A stretch of 64,000 nt of DNA from Dichotomocladium elegans (Eukaryota > Mucoromycota > Mucoromycetes > Mucorales > Lichtheimiaceae), in contig JAIXMN010000019.1 of NCBI GenBank assembly GCA_025716815.1, positions 558,001-622,000 of the forward strand, written 5' to 3'. Both the position numbers and the translations under genes were made by a program. The notes beneath the pieces were generated by a model, which made no database searches, was not told where the DNA came from, and was given only the letters and a program-made list of their open reading frames with translations. Shown here one piece after another: positions 1 through 11,154 of the stretch. Each line of letters begins with the position of its first letter. Position 1 is the stretch's first letter.

Positions 1-3000
1 CGACCCAGTAACCCAACTTTTCGTCTTCCTTTTCGTCTAAGTCACCAGACTTGATCTCAACTGCAACACGCGAAAAGTCTGCTTCCTTGACAAACGCGTC
101 ACCTGCCTCATTGAAAGTCAATGTGCGACCCTTGATTTTAGCAGTATGGAATTGTGGAAGAAGTGAATCCACTGCAAGTTGACAATAGGCCGTGGCAACA
201 ATCGGGAGCTTAACTTCGTGTATCTTCACGGTCAGCACACCCGAGTTGTAGCTCATGAGGTCAACCAAATCATCCGGAGTATATTTAACTGGTACTCCAT
301 GTAAATCCGTAGCAGGCTTGTCTGCAAAGACAGTAGGCGCTCCTATACAGTCCAGAGAATCATCGGTGCTTTTTCCTACTTGGTTACTATGGTGCTCTTC
401 CTCGCCGTCTGTAGCTTGCTCGGGAAGGTCAAGAGTGGGAAAAAATTCAGCTGTGTATTGCAGTTCACCCTTGTTGGGGCTGCGGTTTGCTGATCGGAGT
501 GGTACCCATCTGATTGAGCGTGATTCTCGTAAGTTTCTTTTAAGATGAGGTATCCGAAACTCTTCGTGCTTACTGGTCGATGATATTTCCTGTAGACTCA
601 TACCAGTCATCTGTTTCAGTAATAACGTGTTTGACCAGTTCTTTCATATGGAGCACTGTAAAGCCGAGTGATCTATCCTTGATCTTCGCTTCCCAGTCCA
701 TGACTTCCAGCTTAAGATCTTCCATATCTGAATGAACAGGCACATACTGGGTCTCGCCCCACTCAGGGTCGAGATTATTATCGATGACAGACGTGCGAGT
801 CCGCACTTGGGAGCCAGACATCACGCGCACATACGGATCGGATTTGCTGGCGACTCCTTCCACGTTCTTAAGATTACGCGCTCTCCAGAACGTAATGCGC
901 ACGATACCAATTGGTGGGTCTATGGATACCATGATCAACGGAAACCGCAACTTTCTCTCTCTCTCGTCTCTTTCCAAACATACTGTATATCCCATAGCCA
1001 CCAAGTGCTTCGGATAAACCCGACATGACAACAGGTTTCCATTGCACGCTAAGACGGATGCGTCCAAATGTTTTCCTTCCATCGTCGTGGGTGAGATCCC
1101 ACCAGCCATCATTCTTTTTCAATTGTTGCATCATCTCCACCAGATAGCATTTCCATACGCCAACCGTCGAATCTTCTGCAAAGCTGATGCTGTCCTTAAC
1201 TTCCACTCGGATATACACGGCAGTCTGATCGAGGACAACCACTTCACCAGAACGCTCAAACTTTGGGTTCGCGTTGCGTTTGAACACAGGGGTCTTAATC
1301 CTCTCGGTACCATTAATCATGACACGGACATATGGATTAAGGCGCACTGACTCGAGGTTTCTGCATTCATGCACCGTGAATCTCAATATACCGGAATCTA
1401 CAAACACAGCGCATATATAACCAAATGAACAAGTACCCGAAAGTAATTTTTTGCATGAGAACTGAAGAGAATAACTTACTTGATTCGACAGGAGGCTCAA
1501 CTGTACCGTCATCCCTTGCAATCGCCTTTGATACAGGCATGTAGCGCATATCAACCTTGAGCTGCGAAAGCGAGTTTCCGTTATGCATAAGGTCTAGTTC
1601 GCTTTGTCCATGTTAAGTTTGCTTCTGAAGCTACATGCTTTCATATACTTACTATCCTTCCACACAATAATCTTCCTCCACATTGAGATTGCTCAGGTTG
1701 AAGTGGCCACGTGCAATTCTCCTGTCTTTGCTCTCGGTCTGCTGATTGCGCAGTTCAAAGGATAGGACGGACTTGAGATTGTTTAACATTAAAAAATGCG
1801 TCTCATTCCATCGTGGTTCGAGCGTGTTCTCTTGCACAGACGATCGGCCAAGCTCCTGAGCCTTATCGAGATAGAAACGGATGTAAGGATTGAGCGAACC
1901 AGAGATATCCTTGGCATTGATGGCTGTTGTTGAGTAGACTGTGACCGCCAAGACGCCGTTCGCTTGGGCTATATTGCTGCTTTTAGGACATCGCCTTCTC
2001 CTAAACATTCATGTTGATTGAAGCTTATAGGGCTTACATACTGATATCAAGCTCGCCAGAAAAGAACTTGTCAACGTCAAAAGAAAATACGTTGGGATAG
2101 TACATCATAGGTCCCAGGATGGCATGCACCTGGTCACGCACAAAGCTTTGGAGACCAGGAATCTAGAGAGCTCGAAAGATGAGTGGGGATGGCAACATGC
2201 AAAAAAGGCTGTTTCTTTTGTTATTAATGAGGCTTATTACGTTGGTGACATCCAGACCGAACGTTTCACCGCCAATCGGTTTAAGGACATAATCGAATTC
2301 CGGTTTCTGCAGAAAGCAGGCTTCGACCATTTTAACATGGGGGAATTTGCTCATAAACTTGAGCTTAACCCGCATTAAACCCTGGAAGCTCATGTTCTCG
2401 ACAAGAACGGGAATTCCGGCACCGACCATCCCCTTTCCCAAACGGATAGTCAGAATCACCTTGGGGTTGACCTTTTTCTCAAGCTGCTTCCTGTTCATGT
2501 CAGAAGTGTCGCTGGGCTTAAACGACACAGCCCAATCCATGCACTGATTTAAAAACCCCACGTCAACAAACACCATCGTATATGCTGACAAGAGTTGACG
2601 TGTACAATACACACATACCACAGTATCCGCATCTGATTCTTGGATCCATCGAACGCTCTGCACTCGAACAGGCTTAGTGCCCAGAGTAAATGTAGTCAAC
2701 CTGACCGAGTCGAGAAAGCCAGGTAGATAATCGACCAAATAGGTATCGATATTCTCGATTACGTAGGCACTCATGAGGGGCTCAAACATAATCCAGAAAC
2801 GCTCCAAAAAGCTATTAAGCCACTCGACTGTTTCTTGACCATCCTCTGTAGACCGTAGCCGATGTAGATCTCGGTCGATATCGTCTTGAGCCTGGTTCAG
2901 AAATCGGCGTTCTGTCGACTGATAATAGGTGGCTAAAGGTTGATGACTAAATAATGTATTCGACTCATGCCACAATTTCCTCCTTAGTGAATGACTTACC

Positions 3001-3633
3001 AAGGAAAAGACACCCTATGCCGAACGTCATAAACCCTCCTCCCAATCTACCAAGGCACCAAAAAACGACAGCAACAACAACAATAGCGCCCGCGCCCCGC
3101 CACCATGGATGGAACACGAGCATTAAGGCCAGCTGTTCAAGGGGATTGTCCGGTTTCCTCTCCGAAGCTGCGAGTACGGTTGGACCTCCCGGGTTTGATA
3201 GCGTGGAAAATGCCGTCCAACCTACCCTATACCATTCTGGAATGCGCGAAGCTGTATGCGTTGTTGTTGAAGGTGTGCGTGGTGTGCGTGGTGTGCGTGG
3301 GGGGGTTGTCCCTGTCAAGGCCGGTGGACGCCTAAGGTGGGTCGTCTCAATAGGCACGATCGGCTTCTTTTGCGCGGCCGATAGGGCTTGCTTAATGTCT
3401 TCGACGTTGCTAGTGCCCAATTCTGTCCTCAGGCCGGAACGCTTATTGCCTAAGTTGCGGAAATCAGGCAGCAAATCTGCTGGAATGGCGCGTTCAAGTT
3501 CTTGGCGCCTCACCGCAGGATCATCCTGTGTGTCGAATACTGGTGCTTGTGGTTCTTGCGACATGGGAAAGTTAATAACCGGCACTTCATTGTCAGGACC
3601 GGCGACGCTTTCACCGTCCTTGGCTTGTTGCAT
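1..3633 (-). CDS. Tricalbin / extended synaptotagmin (SMP + C2 domains), 3' end cut off
   Basis: This protein would tether the endoplasmic reticulum to the plasma membrane and move lipid between them. The product starts with about 170 mostly disordered residues holding a (Thr-Pro-Arg)n stretch. A hydrophobic hairpin follows at about residues 171-211. The SMP lipid-binding domain starts near residue 212 (exons 2932-2619, 2543-2241 and 2162-2038). C2 domains follow: one from about position 1980 (motif GVLAVTVYSTTAINAKD), one around 1380-1180, and one around 930-600 (SDPYVRVMSGSQVRTRTSV). Coding sequence continues to base 1 with another C2-like start (GVLTVKIHEVKLP), so the 3' end lies outside the window. 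Exon 1 is 3633-3000; the first four introns keep phase, the one at 2037-2001 being only 37 nt. The junctions below position 1650 are less certain. Order TM-SMP-C2n is diagnostic of tricalbins. It is transcribed divergently from the eS17 gene. Confidence 0.85.
3273..3300. repeat. 9-bp tandem repeat (gtgtgcgtg, about 3 copies)
   Basis: Three near-perfect copies of a 9-bp unit lie inside exon 1 of the tricalbin gene. Because the unit is a multiple of three it encodes a Thr-Pro-Arg triplet repeat on the minus strand and leaves the frame intact. Copy number could vary between strains without breaking the protein. Confidence 0.8.
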
Positions 3634-4040
3634 AGTTAGGAGAAGGAGAGAGGCGGGGTTGGAGGAGTATTAGAGAAAGGGAAGGAGAATCGGGAAATGT
3701 AAATTCCGAAATTGAAGTCGCTCTATTACGTATCCCATGATCTCCCTATAATGGATGGGGCGTTCTTGCTGCAAAAGAAATACAAGGGCTGCCGAGTGTT
3801 GCAATTGTTGGGCTTGTGGAATCGATAAATGAAGCAGTGCACAGACACACCACCTGTTTATCGTAGTCAATCGAAGCAGCCACTGTCAGGATCCTCGATG
3901 TTTGCCTTTTATGCACAAAAAAGGAAATCGGCGATTTCGGTGGCCGGAGGTGCGGGACGGGAGGGGCGTTGCACATTTGATAGAGGTGGCTGCACCGCCA
4001 GATGAGATTCCTTCTTTTACATCCACTTTAAAGAGATACA
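3634..4040. other. Divergent intergenic region between tricalbin and eS17
   Basis: About 400 bp separate the two divergently read genes, so both promoters must lie here. I see T-rich and A-rich tracts but no clear TATA box, and no open frame that looks coding. Confidence 0.5.
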
Positions 4041-4708
4041 ATGGTAACGTAAACTGTCACATAGAATGATGAAATCTGATGGATGGATGAACTCATGTAT
4101 GGATGGATGAATGCTTTTAGGGTCGCGTTAGGTAAAAAAAACAACCAAAGGAGATGCAACAACAATCGATGTTACCAAGCTATCTTTTGAGTTTCCATTT
4201 AACATTTTTTATTTTACCCTTAAATGTAGAACTAAGACTGTCAAGAAGGCCTCCCGTGTCTTGATTGAGAAGTACTATCCTCGTCTCACTTTGGACTTCC
4301 AGACCAACAAGAAGATCTGTGATGAGGTCGCTATTATCTCTTCCAAGCGTCTTCGCAACAAGATCGCTGGTTTCACCACCCACTTGATGAAGCGTATCTC
4401 CCGTGGCCCCGTTCGTGGCATTTCCTTCAAGTTGCAGGAGGAGGAGCGTGAGCGTCGTGACAACTACGTTCCCGAGTTCTCTGCCTTGGACACCAGTGCC
4501 ATCGAGATTGACCCCGATACTCAGGTATGGACATGACGAGATTGATAATGGTTTGAGATCTAATTCGGCTGCATAGGATTTGCTCAAGTCTCTCAACTTT
4601 GAGAACCTCCCTGGTGTCCAGGTCACCAACCCCATCGCTGCTCAGGCCCAGGCTGATGCCCGTCGCCCTCGTCGTGCTGGCCCCCGCGCCCCCCGCCAGG
4701 AGGCTTAA
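4041..4708 (+). CDS. RPS17: 40S ribosomal protein eS17
   Basis: Structural protein of the small ribosomal subunit. The spliced product is 146 residues, the usual length for eukaryotic eS17. It reads [14 protein letters not shown] at the start, then a core with [18 protein letters not shown] and an acidic and basic tail ending in PRQEA. The gene has four exons: 4041-4043, 4121-4131, 4230-4524 and 4577-4708. Exon 1 contributes only the ATG and exon 2 is 11 nt long, giving Gly-Arg-Val and part of an Arg codon. Both introns around it have GT and AG ends (gtaacg..ttttag and gtaaaa..atgtag). All phases close exactly and the joined N-terminus matches the family consensus, so I trust the model. Strong expression and intron-dependent control are typical of ribosomal protein genes, but nothing here proves it. 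Confidence 0.95.
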
Positions 4709-5242
4709 GTGCTTCGTCATGAAGATTCACTAATAAAAAGCAGAGGATTTTCAGTTGAACTTACTTTGATTTGTCTATCGAAGCGAGAGAACTTACAATC
4801 AACAAAAATAGTGATACATGCTGCCATCTAGTGCACGAGGATAGACAAACTCGAGCTTCGGAAATTGCCAAGAGCAGAATGGCCCAGTGACGGTAACATG
4901 TGCAGCATGTCAGATAAATATGCATTCTATGTAGTTGGTGCGGATGATGTTTTTTATCATAGTCATTCATTCTTTCACTAATTTCTTCAGACGGTCAACG
5001 CAGAAATTTCCCGACTATGTGCGTTTGGCAGGAACGGGATGGCCCTATATCCTGAATAAGGAAGCCAAAATAAAAAGAAGTGGGAAGTGTTTTTTGGCTC
5101 GTTTCTGTCCTTCGTCGCAGGTGCGAAGCGAAGAACTACCCGACTCTCTGGATGAATGAGCAAGACTTTCTAACGCATTACGCGGCTTGGCACAAATTTG
5201 CCCAAAAGAGCAAGGCGCCAAGAAGAAATATGAGTGCTAGGT
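4709..5242. other. Intergenic region between eS17 and the PB1 gene
   Basis: This holds the 3' end of eS17, with a candidate polyadenylation signal (taataaaaa) about 25 bp after the stop, and the upstream region of the PB1 gene. I see no coding sequence. Confidence 0.5.
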
Positions 5243-5249
5243 TATAAAA
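5243..5249 (+). promoter_or_regulatory. TATA box of the PB1-domain gene
   Basis: A consensus TATAAAA lies 102 bp before the chosen start codon at 5345. A start site about 30 bp downstream would leave a CT-rich leader. It would also exclude the in-frame ATG at 5234, which lies upstream of the box. Confidence 0.6.
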
Positions 5250-5344
5250 AGGGATGGTTGTTTTCCCCACGTGCAGGTCCCCAGACATTTATCTTTCTCT
5301 CGCTTTTCCTCTCTTCCCCCCGCCCTTCCTCACTCTTATCCAAG

Positions 5345-7171
5345 ATGGGATCTAATTTATACAACATCCCGTCGTCCTTATCAGACGTATACAACTTCAA
5401 GGTGACGATTGGCAAGGAGACCCGCCGGTTCTCAATTGCCAAAAGTCTCACGTATTGGCACACACTATGCAACAGTATCCAAACCTCATTTTCTTCACTT
5501 CCGACAATAAAGGATGACTTTGTCCTCTACTATTACGATAACGATAAGGATGTCATCAGCCTGTCGAGTGATCCAGAGTTAGCCGAACTGCTAGGCCATG
5601 CTGGACCGAGCACCAATATCATCCGGCTCTATGGTGACCGTCAACAACTCCAGGAAAACAGCGTATCTTCTGCTTGGGTTTTTGCGGAAGATAGCAGTCC
5701 TTCTGTCACCAGTAACGTCTATAGCACTCAAAAAAATGAACAAGACATAGGCGAAAGCTCAAGGACTGAAAGAAGTGAACAGCAGCAGGCGCCAGAGCAC
5801 GAAGGACTTCAACGAGATATTCCTACCCGAGAAAGATCATCATCAGCCCAGACTGAAGAGCACCCCCAAGGTTTTTATGCCAGCACCTTTCAGCAGTTAG
5901 GTGAGTTGCTCGACAGGTTTAAGGACACGATTCAGCAGGACCCAGAGATCATACATATCATGGGCCAGATGGCAAGCACCATCATCACCACGGTCGCTTC
6001 CAACACCCGCATCAACCTCGCACCCATTGAGGAATGGCTTGAGTCATTCAATCGTAGGCAGGGTCTTTATCCGGATGCATTGGACATAACTTCACCTATC
6101 CAGGACAATCAACCCATGTATGCATCAGCCGATGACGAACAACTCCCGCAGTACAACAGTTGCGAGCCAGCACACGACAGATTTAATGATAAAAAGAACA
6201 ACCAACACGAGCAAACAACTATGGTCGAAGAGTCATCTGCGACCGCAGCAGCCGGAGGAGCAGGCGTCCGCATATCTCCTCCGACGCCTCAACCGCATTT
6301 TGAATCATTTCCACAGTATGATCGAGAACGATCAGCCTTGTTGGGGCACTCACTTTACCCGCAACCGCCAGTAGGCATGGGCCCGTTATGGACCCGTGTC
6401 TTGAGGCAGGTTGGAACATCGCTCGGATGGGGCGCGAATCCTACTCAGCATGGTTACAATACTCACTCTTATGCGGGACCTCTTCATTACCGACACGCGC
6501 TGGGTATGTCACCTGTGAACCAGCACCATCGTCGCCATCCTTATCCGCCATTGGCAGCAGCAGCAGCACCACCGCCGCCGCCGCCGCCGCCTCCACCACC
6601 ACCACTGGGGATACCGCCGAGAGTGCCTTTAGGCATTCCACACATGCACCCCACGCAGCCTGTACGCTGGGATCCGCAAGCTCGCGGACATAATCACCCA
6701 GACGAAGGATGGGATCCGATTGGTCAAACTCTCCACTACCACCGTGGCCTCCGGTATCAGCAGCAGCAGCAGCAGCATTTACACTGCTGTGATCACCACA
6801 ATGCCCACTACCAACGCCGTCGCCACCTCGATGGCGATAATACCGCCGATATTGATGCCACAGAATCTGAGTTCGGCCGGTGTCCTTCCCGGCAATGGCG
6901 CAAGGAACATCGCGCCCAAAAGCGCAAAGAACGCAAGGCGCTCAAGGCTGAACGGCATCGACTACGCAAAGAAAAACGTCGTCTTCGCAAGGAAAGACGC
7001 CGGGCATCGAAAAAGGATGGATATGAATCAAGCACTAGCACAAGCTCAACGTCCTCGTCGTCCACATCCTCGTCTTCGGCGTCGGAAGAACGAAACGAGC
7101 TCAACAGTCTGAAGCGTCGAGTGGCAGAGCTCAGCGTCAATATCAGTGAGAAAAGAGAAAACAAGCAGTAA
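5345..7171 (+). CDS. PB1-domain protein with low-complexity, basic C-terminus
   Basis: This is a single-exon gene for a 608-residue protein. Residues about 10-95 form a PB1 domain, the ubiquitin-like fold used for head-to-tail or paired binding in p62, NBR1 and kinase scaffolds. The acidic OPCA-type motif (YYDNDKDVISLSSDPELAEL) is clear, and a basic patch (GKETRRF) precedes it, so it could pair in both directions. The middle is Gln, His and Pro rich with a poly-proline run coded near 6570-6605. The C-terminus has a very basic stretch (RKERKALKAERHRLRKEKRR), then a serine/threonine tract, then a short heptad-like helix. No ZZ or UBA domain is visible, so calling it an autophagy receptor is not justified. 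The start at 5345 is preferred because a TATA box lies upstream. A polyadenylation signal (aaataaa) lies near 7235. Confidence 0.8.
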   Translation: MGSNLYNIPSSLSDVYNFKVTIGKETRRFSIAKSLTYWHTLCNSIQTSFSSLPTIKDDFVLYYYDNDKDVISLSSDPELAELLGHAGPSTNIIRLYGDRQQLQENSVSSAWVFAEDSSPSVTSNVYSTQKNEQDIGESSRTERSEQQQAPEHEGLQRDIPTRERSSSAQTEEHPQGFYASTFQQLGELLDRFKDTIQQDPEIIHIMGQMASTIITTVASNTRINLAPIEEWLESFNRRQGLYPDALDITSPIQDNQPMYASADDEQLPQYNSCEPAHDRFNDKKNNQHEQTTMVEESSATAAAGGAGVRISPPTPQPHFESFPQYDRERSALLGHSLYPQPPVGMGPLWTRVLRQVGTSLGWGANPTQHGYNTHSYAGPLHYRHALGMSPVNQHHRRHPYPPLAAAAAPPPPPPPPPPPPLGIPPRVPLGIPHMHPTQPVRWDPQARGHNHPDEGWDPIGQTLHYHRGLRYQQQQQQHLHCCDHHNAHYQRRRHLDGDNTADIDATESEFGRCPSRQWRKEHRAQKRKERKALKAERHRLRKEKRRLRKERRRASKKDGYESSTSTSSTSSSSTSSSSASEERNELNSLKRRVAELSVNISEKRENKQ

Positions 7172-7610
7172 AGCCGCCCCCCTCGTCCATTTATATGCAT
7201 TATCCTTTTTTATACGATCTCTCTCTACCAAACCAAATAAAGTCTATGAAACAAGTACGGATTAGCCTGTGTACTTCTGGTTGTTCTTGTTAGGATGACC
7301 CGTCGACGGGCAAGAAACAAATAATACCACTTCGCACACATATATGTGTATATATCTACATAGCATGTGTTCAAGCTGGAGTAGTGATCGTAAAGCGCGA
7401 AGATGCACGGACCACCCCACACACAGATACATGCAAATGTGCGATTTTTTTTTAGGTTCTCGCCCGCACGATACACGACTGATTGGGCTGAGGCTGCCGC
7501 CACGCCTCCTCAGTTTCGTTGCCTATTTTATTTTTTTGGTCATCCCACACGCTTATACAGCGTTTCTCTTCCCTTTTTTCCCCTTCTCTTTTCTTTTTTG
7601 TGTACTGAGT
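7172..7610. other. Intergenic region, T- and CT-rich leader
   Basis: This contains the 3' end of the PB1 gene and the promoter and leader of the CCCH gene. The last 120 bp are strongly pyrimidine rich, as is common upstream of start codons in this window. I see no gene. Confidence 0.5.
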
Positions 7611-8976
7611 ATGGCGTTTAACCCGACTGCTGCACTTGACTATTACTGTCATCTCCACACCCACGGTACGCGCATCCTCTCCCTCTCTCCCTCTCTCGCT
7701 CTCGCTCTCTCTCTTTTCGTTTTTACACACGTAATCAACTTCCCGTTCTGACAACCATCTCTTTTTTCTTTCTCTTTTTCTCCTTCTCTTCTCTTTTTCT
7801 CGTTCGTTTCATTCATAGAATCTCTTGTTGACCAAGGATGGCATTTTGACATTTCGGGCAAGCTTGTCAGTCCTACCGGAGAACGCTATCCGATTGCCGA
7901 GTCCGTCATCCACTCACAAACGAAGGGGGTGATAGCGATGATGCCCTCCACCGCCCGACCCAGCGACTGTGGTCAATCGGACAACATCGTACCCGGAATC
8001 GAGCGCCGGTTGCCGCCTCCGCAGCACCAAGGAAGAGAACGGTCACATCGGCATCGAGGCCGGAAAGTTCAACTAGAGCAGAAACCAGAAACATCGACAT
8101 CGGTGCCGATGTCTGTGCAGAAGAAGAGTGAGAGTCAGGAGAACAGATTGCGACCATTTTCTTTATCCCGCAGAAAATCATCATCGGGGACAAACAGCAG
8201 CAATTTCAACGATGGCGGCGGAGTCCGGATGGCGGCGGCAATAGCGGCAGAGGTGTGTGCTGATCATCGGCGCCATTCCGAATCCTGTGAATCACATGAA
8301 GACGCACAGGCGACCACTGCGGAAAAGAAGCAACGCCTTTACAAAACCGAACTTTGCCGCAACTGGCAGGAGCTGGATCATTGCAGGTAAAAAGTATGCC
8401 CTATATCCGCATTGCGGAACTTGCGTATCGATTCGAGGAGAAACATATATCGTGTTATCACCCTTTTATCCCACTTTTCTCGTTCTCACAAACCAAAAAT
8501 GATAAAAAAGGTACGGAGACAAATGCCAGTATGCGCATGGGCTGGAGGATCTTCGGAACGTTGAGCGACATCCCAAGTACAAGACGCAGGTGTGCCGAAC
8601 ATACTATCAGACAGGGTCCTGCCCATACGGTACGCGATGCACGTTTCTTCACCTCAACGAAGGTTCGCCTCGTCTTCCAGGGCCACCGTCCACGTCGTCA
8701 TCGTCGTCATCATCGTTGTCTCTGTCACGCTCCTGCTCTATTATCCAGCTGCCCGCCGAGAGTACCTGTCTGTCCTTGGAAAACAGCTTGCTTCCAACGG
8801 ACGCTGAGAGCCTGCTTCCGCCTGGTCTTTTGATAGACCTTGACGAGCCCCCGCCATCCTTCGATATCCGCCCACGAATGTCGACACTCCTTCCATGCTC
8901 TCCATCCAATTATCAACCCTTCAACGCCTGCAGCAAAAACAAATGGAAACAGCCCGGTCGAGCGGCCACTTTGTAA
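7611..8976 (+). CDS. Tandem CCCH zinc-finger protein, tristetraprolin (TTP/Zfs1) type
   Basis: Proteins of this family bind AU-rich elements in mRNA 3' ends and promote deadenylation and decay. Three exons (7611-7665, 7819-8386, 8511-8976) give 362 residues. The two fingers fit C-x8-C-x5-C-x3-H exactly: the first reads CRNWQELDHCRYGDKCQYAH and the second starts at CRTYYQTGSCPYGTRC. Each is preceded by the YKTE/YKTQ lead-in, and 18 residues separate them, the spacing typical of TTP. The second intron splits finger 1. The region before the fingers is disordered and basic and the tail is Ser/Pro rich. I infer an RNA-decay role from family; the targets are unknown. A CT-rich repeat fills intron 1. 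Confidence 0.92.
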
Positions 8977-9247
8977 AAAAAAAAAACAATAGGATCTTTA
9001 GGGAGCATGCGGCGCAAATTAACTTTATTTAGCAGATACAACACTATTCGCATCCATCTACATCAGCACGAGCTTCTTTTTTTTTCGCAGTCGATGAAAT
9101 TTCTCTTCTCTTTGCATGCCTTTGGAAACCTATCCACTCACATTTTTATTCTACGACGCGTACTCCCTTTTTTCCGCATCCTTCCCTGAAGAAAGCATGA
9201 CAGCAAAAAAAGATCATGTTGATCAGATTCCTTCGTATTTTATTCAT

Positions 9248-9931
9248 TCACTGTACTAAAACCGGTTGTTGCTTTGACCCTTTCATTATACCGTAATCCT
9301 GATCGAGCTCGTCCTCCTCGCGCTGATTTAATGAGCCGCTAAGGCTGGCTTGATTATTGGGACGAGCTGGAAAAAGGAGATGAATATAACACATGCATAT
9401 ATATGTATGAATTACGTATATATAGATCCATAAGGCAATTGTACGGAATATGCGAATGTGTGTGTGCCAGACCACTTACTTTGTCTTCGCTTTGGATTTT
9501 CAGTGCGTGAGGGAGAGGCGTTGATCTGATTTCTATCCCCTTGACGCTTTCTCAGATTCCGCTTTGTATGATGAATGCGATGGTAGGCGTCCCGCAAGAG
9601 ATCGTTTATGTCCAGTCCATTGTCCTTGTCTTCACGGATCTGTTTCCGGCGGTCATCGATAGCAGCCATGATGGCGTCATGTAGACTCTGACGGGAGGTG
9701 TCATAGTCCTGTTCAGCCGCATCCATATCCGCATCGTAGCGCCGCTTGATTTCCGAAACATGGTAGTTCAACATGCACTTTGCATGAGCAATGGCTTCCT
9801 CCCGCTTCATTTCCAAGTCCGTGATCTCTTCCATAAACGCCTCGTGCGTTCCTGGGTTTCAAAGTCAGCCGATCAGGTCATTGCGTACACCCTGCCTCCA
9901 TCCCATCCCTTCCCCCCATCGATGCGCCACT

Positions 9932-9963
<32 letters not shown>

Positions 9964-10639
9964 GAAGTTGGAACAATGCCAGACATACCTTCTTGTATGC
10001 GTCGAAGCTCTTCTTGCAGAGATTGAAGCTTATTTTTATAAATTCTAGTACGAGCGTGAGATGGAGGAGTGGCCGAGAGGGGGGAGAGGGGATGGAAGAA
10101 AGCAAACCCTTTTTTCCTTTCTCCCACCTACACTGTGCTGTGCTCGAAAAACTCGCCGTTCATTGTCGTCAGCAGATCATTGCAATCGCGTAACATTTGC
10201 AGCGTTTTCCCTTGTTCTGCATCCGTCGCTTCTTCTTGACAAGGTGGAACAACCCATCAATGCACATAAGCGCGTTTTGAAACCAGAACACACCCCTCTT
10301 TCTCTCTTTACCTTGGTCCCATTGTGGTTGGTATGGATCATATTCGTAGCTATCAGGATCGATGACTGGTATGGATGGCTGCGAAGGTTGTGGAGGTGCG
10401 GAGGCTGTCGCGGGTGCTGGAGGTGCAAGCGGAGTGTGCCATATCGAAGCTCTGGGGACCTGTGGAAGTGGGGGATGCTCGAACTCCCGCCATGTTGGAG
10501 GAAAAGGTCGGAAAGAAGAAGAAGAGGAGGAGGAGAGTGGCGCCGTGTTCGGTGCATGGGTATTAGAAGATGGTAGGTATGAAAGCTGCGAAGACGGTGG
10601 TGGGAGCACAGTATGCGTATGGGTCGGGCGTGGCAGGGT

Positions 10640-10671
<32 letters not shown>

Positions 10672-10942
10672 ACCTAACAGGTGGTGGTGACAGTCGCGCA
10701 TGGTATGGCCGTTGCTGGTGCTCGCGTCGCTCAAAAGCAGGAGGAGCAGGAGCCACCTGGGCAGCTGGCCGGTATTGCAATGGCGCCTGTTGTAGCTGGT
10801 GCTGTTCTGAATTGGTCAATGCAGCTGCAATCGAGGGAGAGCCCGAATATTGCGAGAATCGAGGCAATCCCGATGGCGGTACTGGTGGCAGGTGGGCATC
10901 TGCGCCTGCTTGCGCGACTATATAGTTGAACTGTGGAAGCAT
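9248..10942 (-). CDS. SDS3: Sds3/BRMS1-family subunit of the Sin3-Rpd3 histone deacetylase complex
   Basis: Sds3 proteins hold together the Sin3 histone deacetylase corepressor. Five exons (10942-10312, 10234-10132, 10044-9989, 9851-9480, 9366-9248) give 426 residues. The first 210 residues are Pro, Ala, Ser and Gln rich with a poly-Ala run. From about residue 211 a long helical domain follows, with QSLQEELRRIQEG, then HVSEIKRRYDADMDAAEQDY, then DDRRKQIREDKDNGLDI. That order and spacing match the coiled coil of Sds3 and BRMS1 (in BRMS1 the corresponding part also ends in a basic-acidic EDR..ID motif). The extended N-terminus is unlike yeast Sds3. The start at 10942 follows a CT-rich leader; an in-frame codon further upstream would read through a phenylalanine run and looks false. 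The tail after the domain is short. Confidence 0.75.
10630..10670. repeat. (CAG)n trinucleotide tract in the Sds3 gene
   Basis: About ten CAG units on the plus strand encode a run of alanines on the minus strand within the low-complexity N-terminus of the Sds3-like protein. It stays in frame. Confidence 0.8.
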
Positions 10943-11154
10943 GTGAGCAAGAGGGATTAGGGAGAAGAAGAAGAAGAAGAAGAGGGATGCGGAGGAGTTT
11001 TTCTTAAAAATGGACGCGGCTGTAAGTGATCCTGGGGGTGTGTTGTTTGTGTCACCCATCCCGAGAGAACAGACCATCATCGCTCAGGGACATTTGGGCT
11101 GATTATTTTGTTTTTATTTTTCGTTTTCTGAACTCCATTAGCCTCTCTCACCCT

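Noticed and set aside
7452..7754. Minus-strand Arg/Glu-rich protein
   Set aside because: It is a translation of the reverse of CT-rich leader and intron DNA of the CCCH gene.
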